From Clostridiales bacterium (GTDB lineage: Bacteria; Bacillota; Clostridia; Saccharofermentanales; Saccharofermentanaceae), in contig JAGCVX010000017.1 in assembly GCA_017962145.1 (NCBI GenBank), positions 29,366-93,365 on the forward strand: a stretch of 64,000 nucleotides of DNA, given 5' to 3'. Under the pieces are notes generated by a model, which did no database searches, was not told where the DNA came from, and saw nothing but the letters and a program-made list of their open reading frames with translations. The number at the start of each line of letters is the position of its first letter. Positions within the stretch are counted from its first letter, which is position 1. This document shows, one piece after another, positions 59,654-64,000 of this stretch. The position numbers and the translations under genes are program-made.

Positions 59654-61483
59654 TCAGGTACGGTGCTTCTTCGTTTTCTTTTCGATATACATGATCTTGT
59701 CGGCTTTGTTCATGCACTCCATGAGCGTATCCCAGTCCGAGACCTCACAGGTTCCGATACTGGCGCTGAGCGTGTATTCCGCACGGCTTTCCTGGTTGGC
59801 CTTCTTGATGGCGTTTCGGAAACTGCGGATAAACTGGCCGATTCTTGCCGGGCTGTTGAGGATCAATACCGCTTCAAATTCATCGCCGCCCATTCTGGCT
59901 GCGATCTCGCCTTCTTTCAGGACGGATTCCAGACAGTGCGCGATGCCCTTGAGCGCTTCGTCGCCGGCGGCGTGACCGAGGTTATCGTTGATCTCCTTAA
60001 GTCCGTCCATATCGATACTGGCGACCGCGATCTTGTTTTCGCCGAGTTCTTTGTTGGTGAAGTATTCGGCTACGCCTTTTTCAAAACCACGGCGGTTCAG
60101 AAGTCCGGTCAGCGCGTCCTTGATGTAAAGATCCATCACGTTTTTGGCTTCGAAAAGCTTGTCATAAAGACGCAGACGGTTCAGTGTCTGGCCTAAAAGG
60201 ACCATCGTGAACTCCATCTTCTCATCGAGGATATAGTTTACGTCAGACTTTAAGCGGAATACGGTATATCCGTAAACCTCACTCTTATAGAAGACCGGAA
60301 GGAAGATGCGAAGTGCCGGTTCGTCTGAATCGAATTCGTCAGGGAATGTCTTGGTATCCGGGAAAGAGATCTCGGCACGGGAGCATTTCCCGTCCTGGCA
60401 ATAGCCGACGAGCTGTCTGTCGTTTTCACAGTATTTGCACAGCAGGATCTGGCTGAAAAGTCCGTAATCGTCCAGATTCTTGAGTGTATAGTTGACGCAC
60501 GCATCGTAAGACAGGACGTCTTCGTAATCCGAACTGAGCAGAACGAATGCGCGGGTCTTGTCGTAGTAGTTTCTCTGCAGCGAATCGAGACGCTGGTGGA
60601 TATCGTTGATGTCGGCTTCGGTCATCGCTTCACCGGAGCTCTCACGAAGGATCAGACGGCCGGGAACGGAGATGCACATATCGACGGCTTCGCCGGCATG
60701 GATACGCTCCAGACACTCGATCGCGGTCCTGCCCAGCGTCACTTCCGGGATATCCGAAGTCGTGATGGACGGAACATGGACGCCGGAAGCATCCAGATTA
60801 TCTACACCGGTGATCAGGACGTCCTTTGGAACCGAATACCCGCGAAGGGTCAGTTCATCGGTCAGCGCGATGGCCATGTAGTCGTTCGAGCAGATGATGG
60901 CTTTCGGAAGACTTCCGTCTTTTCTGGTAAAGAAGTCCGCAGTCTGCGGTCCCTGATTGGTCCAGTAGTTACCGTGGAAGATCATGTCCTCGGAAACAGT
61001 ATATCCGGCCTCTTCCATCGCATCCGCAAATCCGGCGAGACGCTCGTGGGAATCCTTGAGGTCTTCTCGACCGGTAACAAATCCGATATCGTCGCAGCCG
61101 ACTTTTCCGATGATGTACTTGGCGATCTCGTACATGATCTGACGGTTGTCCGGAACGATCGCGTAGAATCCGGGCTCTTCGGCACGCACGCTGACGACCG
61201 GGGGCAGATCCGTCGCCGCGGTCAGATTCTCGAGAAGTTCGTAGTTTAAACCTGCATGGTGCAGGGTATCGGAGCAGAGGATAATGCCGTCATAATCCGA
61301 ATACTTCGGCAACGAGAGGATCTTTTTCAGGCCTTCGGCGTGCAGCGGGTTCTCACTCGGAACCGAGCAGTTGCCGAAAACATCGACCTTATGACCACGC
61401 TCGATGGCGCAACGCTGGATCGTCAGGATCAGCTCGGAAGAATAGTCTCGATACATATCACCGATAAATGCACAGATCTTCAT
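59654..61483 (-). CDS. LacI-type sugar-binding domain fused to GGDEF diguanylate cyclase
   Basis: The 609-residue protein has an N-terminal LacI/periplasmic-binding-like domain (residues 1-290; VDVFGNC, DYDGIILCSDTLHHAGL, KVGCDDIGFVTGREDL, PKAIICSNDYMAIALTDELTLRGYSVPKDVLITGVDNLD) but no helix-turn-helix and no signal or membrane segment. A linker with GAF-like features follows, and a GGDEF domain near the end with DALTGLLNRRGFEKGV and ARMGGDEFEA (532-536). It is probably a cytoplasmic diguanylate cyclase responsive to a sugar. No I-site RxxD precedes GGDEF. The start at 61483 has GAGGTGG upstream. Confidence 0.83.
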   Translation of the reverse strand: MKICAFIGDMYRDYSSELILTIQRCAIERGHKVDVFGNCSVPSENPLHAEGLKKILSLPKYSDYDGIILCSDTLHHAGLNYELLENLTAATDLPPVVSVRAEEPGFYAIVPDNRQIMYEIAKYIIGKVGCDDIGFVTGREDLKDSHERLAGFADAMEEAGYTVSEDMIFHGNYWTNQGPQTADFFTRKDGSLPKAIICSNDYMAIALTDELTLRGYSVPKDVLITGVDNLDASGVHVPSITTSDIPEVTLGRTAIECLERIHAGEAVDMCISVPGRLILRESSGEAMTEADINDIHQRLDSLQRNYYDKTRAFVLLSSDYEDVLSYDACVNYTLKNLDDYGLFSQILLCKYCENDRQLVGYCQDGKCSRAEISFPDTKTFPDEFDSDEPALRIFLPVFYKSEVYGYTVFRLKSDVNYILDEKMEFTMVLLGQTLNRLRLYDKLFEAKNVMDLYIKDALTGLLNRRGFEKGVAEYFTNKELGENKIAVASIDMDGLKEINDNLGHAAGDEALKGIAHCLESVLKEGEIAARMGGDEFEAVLILNSPARIGQFIRSFRNAIKKANQESRAEYTLSASIGTCEVSDWDTLMECMNKADKIMYIEKKTKKHRT

Positions 61484-61602
61484 TTTCCACCTCGTGGTAC
61501 GGATATTCTTATTAAAAATTTTAACATACGAAGTCGGTTCCCTCAACTTGTCAAGCGTATTCTTCAAGCATAGAATAAAGCAGGAAAATGAAAGGAGCCG
61601 AG

Positions 61603-62280
61603 ATGGGACTTTTTAAATTCAAGCATCTGACGAAAGAAGAGATCGACAAAAGAAACGAACCGCCGCGCCTGACCACGCTCGAAGAGGTGGGAAATGCCGT
61701 GACCCACGGTGTCGGTGCGGGTCTTTCCATCGCCGGATTTATCCTTCTTCTTCTGAAGTCCGACACGGGACTGAAGCTCCTGGCGTCCTGTTTCTATGGC
61801 ATCTGCCTGATCCTGCTCTTCCTGATGAGCTGTCTTTACCATTCCTGGAAGAGCGGACTTTTCGTCAAAAAGCTCTGGCGCCGCTTCGACTACAGTTCGA
61901 TCTATCTTCTGATCGGCGGTACCTTCGCGCCGCTCTGCCTCGTCTACTGGGGCAATACCCGAGGCCTGATCATGTTCTGCATCCAGTGGGGCCTGATCGT
62001 GACCGGCATCACATTTATCGGCATCTTCGGCCCCGCGCGCTTTATGCCGCTGCATTTCACGCTTTATTTCCTGATCGGCTGGAGCGGCCTTCTTTTCGTT
62101 CCCGGTATGATCAAGCACGACCTTTGGCTGTTTGTCATGATCCTCGGCGGCGGTATCCTCTATACTTTGGGCATGATCCCCTTCAGCAAAGATGACAAGG
62201 GCATGCACTTCATCTGGCACTTCTTCGTGCTCTTTGGCGCGGCCGCCCACTGGTTCGGGATCTATCTTTTCGTTTACTGA
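61603..62280 (+). CDS. hemolysin III (PAQR) family membrane protein
   Basis: The 225-residue protein has about seven membrane helices and hemolysin-III/YqfA features: VGNAVTHGVGAGLSIAGF near the start (conserved His), LMSCLYHSW near residues 76-84, and HFIWHFFVLFGAAAHWFGIYLF near 204-222 with the His residues of the PAQR site. Members in other bacteria affect membrane lipids and are not proven toxins. ATG 61603 is five bases after AAAGGAG. A strong terminator follows at 62310-62352. Confidence 0.87.
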   Translation: MGLFKFKHLTKEEIDKRNEPPRLTTLEEVGNAVTHGVGAGLSIAGFILLLLKSDTGLKLLASCFYGICLILLFLMSCLYHSWKSGLFVKKLWRRFDYSSIYLLIGGTFAPLCLVYWGNTRGLIMFCIQWGLIVTGITFIGIFGPARFMPLHFTLYFLIGWSGLLFVPGMIKHDLWLFVMILGGGILYTLGMIPFSKDDKGMHFIWHFFVLFGAAAHWFGIYLFVY

Positions 62281-62309
62281 GATTCCTCTCCAAATGCACT
62301 GTAGCTTTC

Positions 62310-62352
62310 AGCAGTCCTGTCCTTGAAGGGACATTTTTGGGACTGCTGTTTT
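62310..62352 (+). terminator. intrinsic terminator after the hemolysin-III gene
   Basis: AGCAGTCC (62310-62317) pairs with GGACTGCT (62340-62347), and inside it TGTCC (62318-62322) pairs with GGACA (62329-62333). A GTTTT run follows. Confidence 0.8.
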
Positions 62353-62413
62353 GTTATCCTTCATGGTAACAAGCCGTAGAAGGCCTTTTCGGCCGCATTT
62401 TAAGGAGGAAAAT

Positions 62414-63769
62414 ATGGATATTGCGATTCTGATCATTTCCGGTGTGGTTCTGGCAGTCGTGCTGCTCCTGGCACTGCTTCTGCTTCGGACCTATGCAGGA
62501 GTACATATTCTGGCATCGAGAACGCCGGAGGACCCTTCGCGGATGCAGGATACTCTGGGGAAGGTGATCGACCAGCGCATCTCTTTGATGGAGGAGAACC
62601 TGACCCGCGTGGAAAACGAGCAGCAGGCGACGACCCGCAGGCACAACGAGGAGCTGAGCAAGCTCAGCGATACGCTCTATACCCAGAAACTCGACTCGAT
62701 GAACCACAACATCGTCACGATCCTGAAGTCGGACAAGGAGAACAGCACGACCCTTCTTGAGGGAAATACCAAGATCCTCACCGGCGGTATGGATACGCTC
62801 AACAAGTCGATGGAAACGCGTCTTTCGAAACTGACAGAGACCCTGAGTGCGGATTTTGCGAAGATGCGAACGGAGAATAACCAGCAGATCGAGAAGATCC
62901 GTGAGACCGTCAACGAGAAACTCGATAAGACGCTGAACGAGCAGTTTGAGAAGAGCTTTAAGGGCGTACTGACGCAGATGACGGAGCTGCAGAAGACCAT
63001 GGGCGAGCTCAAGGGCATCTCCCACCAGGTAGGAAGTCTCGAGAAAACTCTGAATGGCGTTAAGACACGAGGCATCATGGGAGAGGTCCAGCTCAAGCAG
63101 ATCATCGCGGATGTGCTGACCCCTCAGCAGTACGATGTGGAGGTCCCGACCAAGCCCGGCTCGACCGAGCATGTCGAGATCGCGATCAAGATGCCGCTTC
63201 GGGACGGAAACGGCTTTGTCTACCTCCCGATCGACTCCAAATGCCATCTGGACCGCTATGAAACATTGTTACAAGCGTACGATTCCGGGGATAAAGACGA
63301 CATCGTCCGTGCCAAGAAGGAATTCAGTTCTGCGATCCGTGAAGACGCCAAAAACATAGCCGAGAAGTATATCAGCGTGCCGGATACGACCCCCTATGCC
63401 ATCCTTTTTGTTCCATTTGAAGGGATGTACTCGGAGATCGTGAACCTGGATCTTCTTTCCGAACTGAACTCGATCCACATCACGGTGGCCGGCCCGTACA
63501 CCCTGATGGCGATCCTGAGCACGGTGACGAACTATTTCCAGGCCCTTGCGATCGAGAAGAAGTCCCACGAGATCGAAAGAACGCTGAGTGCCGTAAAGAA
63601 AGAGTTCGGGAAGTACGAGGAGGCGCTCGAAAAAGTCAGAAAGAGCCTCGATACGGCGACGAATAACCTCGAAGCCCTGCAGAAAACGCGCACGAGCGCG
63701 ATGAACCGGGTGCTGCGAAGTGTCACGGACCCGGACGATGACCTGTATATTCCGGATTTCACGGAGTGA
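62414..63769 (+). CDS. rmuC: DNA recombination protein RmuC
   Basis: The 451-residue protein has an N-terminal membrane helix (about residues 3-23), a long coiled coil (about 45-205) and the RmuC nuclease-fold core: GELKGISHQVGSLEKTLNGVKTRGIMGEVQL near 201-231, PIDSKCHLDRYETLLQAY near 273-290, and FVPFEGMYSEIVNLDLL near 330-346. RmuC limits inverted-repeat-induced recombination. ATG 62414 has AAGGAGG upstream. The neighbouring tRNA gene begins 136 bases after its stop. Confidence 0.93.
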   Translation: MDIAILIISGVVLAVVLLLALLLLRTYAGVHILASRTPEDPSRMQDTLGKVIDQRISLMEENLTRVENEQQATTRRHNEELSKLSDTLYTQKLDSMNHNIVTILKSDKENSTTLLEGNTKILTGGMDTLNKSMETRLSKLTETLSADFAKMRTENNQQIEKIRETVNEKLDKTLNEQFEKSFKGVLTQMTELQKTMGELKGISHQVGSLEKTLNGVKTRGIMGEVQLKQIIADVLTPQQYDVEVPTKPGSTEHVEIAIKMPLRDGNGFVYLPIDSKCHLDRYETLLQAYDSGDKDDIVRAKKEFSSAIREDAKNIAEKYISVPDTTPYAILFVPFEGMYSEIVNLDLLSELNSIHITVAGPYTLMAILSTVTNYFQALAIEKKSHEIERTLSAVKKEFGKYEEALEKVRKSLDTATNNLEALQKTRTSAMNRVLRSVTDPDDDLYIPDFTE

Positions 63770-63836
63770 GAAAGATGGTGGAGACGAAGTCATACCAGAG
63801 AATTCGGCCGATTCGGACAAAACATGAATAAAAATG

Positions 63837-63865
63837 TGGAAATGTTCGTTTTTCTGTGTTAGAAT
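63837..63865 (+). promoter_or_regulatory. promoter of the tRNA-Ser gene
   Basis: TGGAAA at 63837-63842, a 17-base spacer and TAGAAT at 63860-63865 precede the tRNA by 39 bases. Confidence 0.5.
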
Positions 63866-63904
63866 ATCTCATGTCGCTTCAATAGAAGCAAATGACTTCG
63901 GCAT

Positions 63905-63997
63905 GGAGAAGTACCCAAGAGGCCGAAGGGGAGGCTTTGCTAAAGCTTTAGGTGGTGTAACAGCCGCGCGAGGGTTCGACTCCCTCCTTCTCCGCCA
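63905..63997 (+). tRNA. tRNA-Ser (anticodon GCT)
   Basis: The 93-base sequence folds as a class II tRNA. The acceptor stem is GGAGAAG with CTTCTCC, the anticodon loop is TTGCTAA (anticodon GCT, reading AGC and AGU), a long variable arm is present, and the T arm is GAGGG-TTCGACT-CCCTC. A G discriminator base and an encoded CCA end complete it. The long variable arm and GCT anticodon identify serine. Confidence 0.95.
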
Positions 63998-64000
63998 AAA

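Noticed and set aside
1..64000. CRISPR arrays, insertion sequences, rRNA operons or prophage structural genes
   Set aside because: No regularly spaced repeats, transposase, rRNA or phage structural sequences were seen. The Bro-N and HTH genes are the only phage-like items.

Overview
The window looks like a chromosomal segment of an anaerobic Clostridia bacterium, most likely a rumen or gut Lachnospiraceae-type organism. The reasons are strong AGGAGG-type ribosome binding sites, ATGA start/stop overlaps, extended -10 promoters of the form TGnTATAAT, an sdpR-sdpI pair, lipoproteins with Gram-positive style lipoboxes, and an esterase that closely resembles Est1E of Butyrivibrio proteoclasticus as I remember it. 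Base composition is moderate, roughly half GC by eye. A few stretches are clearly more AT-rich (about 2000-3200 and 27470-29075) and may be recent acquisitions. Genus and species cannot be fixed from the sequence alone. No stretch longer than 300 bases lacks a gene.

Layout. 60-1911: an esterase and an adenosine-deaminase-like enzyme. 2000-3200: an AT-rich phage-antirepressor-like (Bro-N) gene broken by an in-frame stop, with a small helix-turn-helix gene. 3330-14760: a dense run of small-molecule-modifying genes (PhzF-like isomerase, nucleoside phosphorylase, aminoglycoside-phosphotransferase-fold kinase, HAD phosphatase, seven GNAT acetyltransferases, VOC protein, cupin, two methyltransferases), with at least two decayed genes. 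14894-17599: plant-cell-wall genes (feruloyl-esterase-like hydrolase, nitroreductase, GH43). 17600-24100: small conserved proteins, two more GNATs, TfoX-N, DJ-1, GrpB, an ACT-ACT-metallo-beta-lactamase protein and a methyltransferase. 24140-26019: an sdpR-sdpI operon. 26130-33125: zinc-ribbon membrane protein, small membrane protein, AT-rich lipoprotein, an acyltransferase/alpha-beta-hydrolase fusion and a glutamine amidotransferase. 33260-36055: aldo-keto reductase, MATE pump, flavoprotein. 36177-38135 (minus): a cytoplasmic GH10 xylanase fused to an esterase. 38263-41538: membrane protein, two Cof-type HAD phosphatases and a P-loop kinase/VOC fusion. 41574-43082: an MFS efflux gene behind a short leader peptide and nested hairpins that look like a translational attenuator. 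43182-47308: a PPDK-N-domain protein, then a TetR-regulated hydrolase. 47289-54311: lipoprotein, GNATs, phosphotransferases, iron alcohol dehydrogenase, S51 peptidase. 54356-58278: zinc-ribbon membrane protein, HExxH protein and DUF218 membrane protein. 58364-61483 (minus): lipoprotein and a sugar-sensor-like GGDEF protein. 61603-63997: hemolysin-III-like protein, rmuC and tRNA-Ser(GCU).

Two themes tie the window together. One is detoxification: eleven GNATs, three phosphotransferase-fold kinases, three methyltransferases, VOC/cupin/DinB-like proteins and two drug-efflux pumps, arranged in short co-directional operons. The other is use of feruloylated arabinoxylan fragments inside the cell (feruloyl esterase, GH43, GH10-esterase fusion), possibly with a sugar-responsive cyclic-di-GMP protein.

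The most unusual signals are: (1) a 9-mer RGTGCATTT present about 29 times on both strands, many copies in the small intergenic fraction and two inverted pairs forming hairpins; (2) the leader-peptide attenuator in front of the MFS gene; (3) several domain fusions, one of which has lost its catalytic residues. Counts and pairings were made by eye without software.
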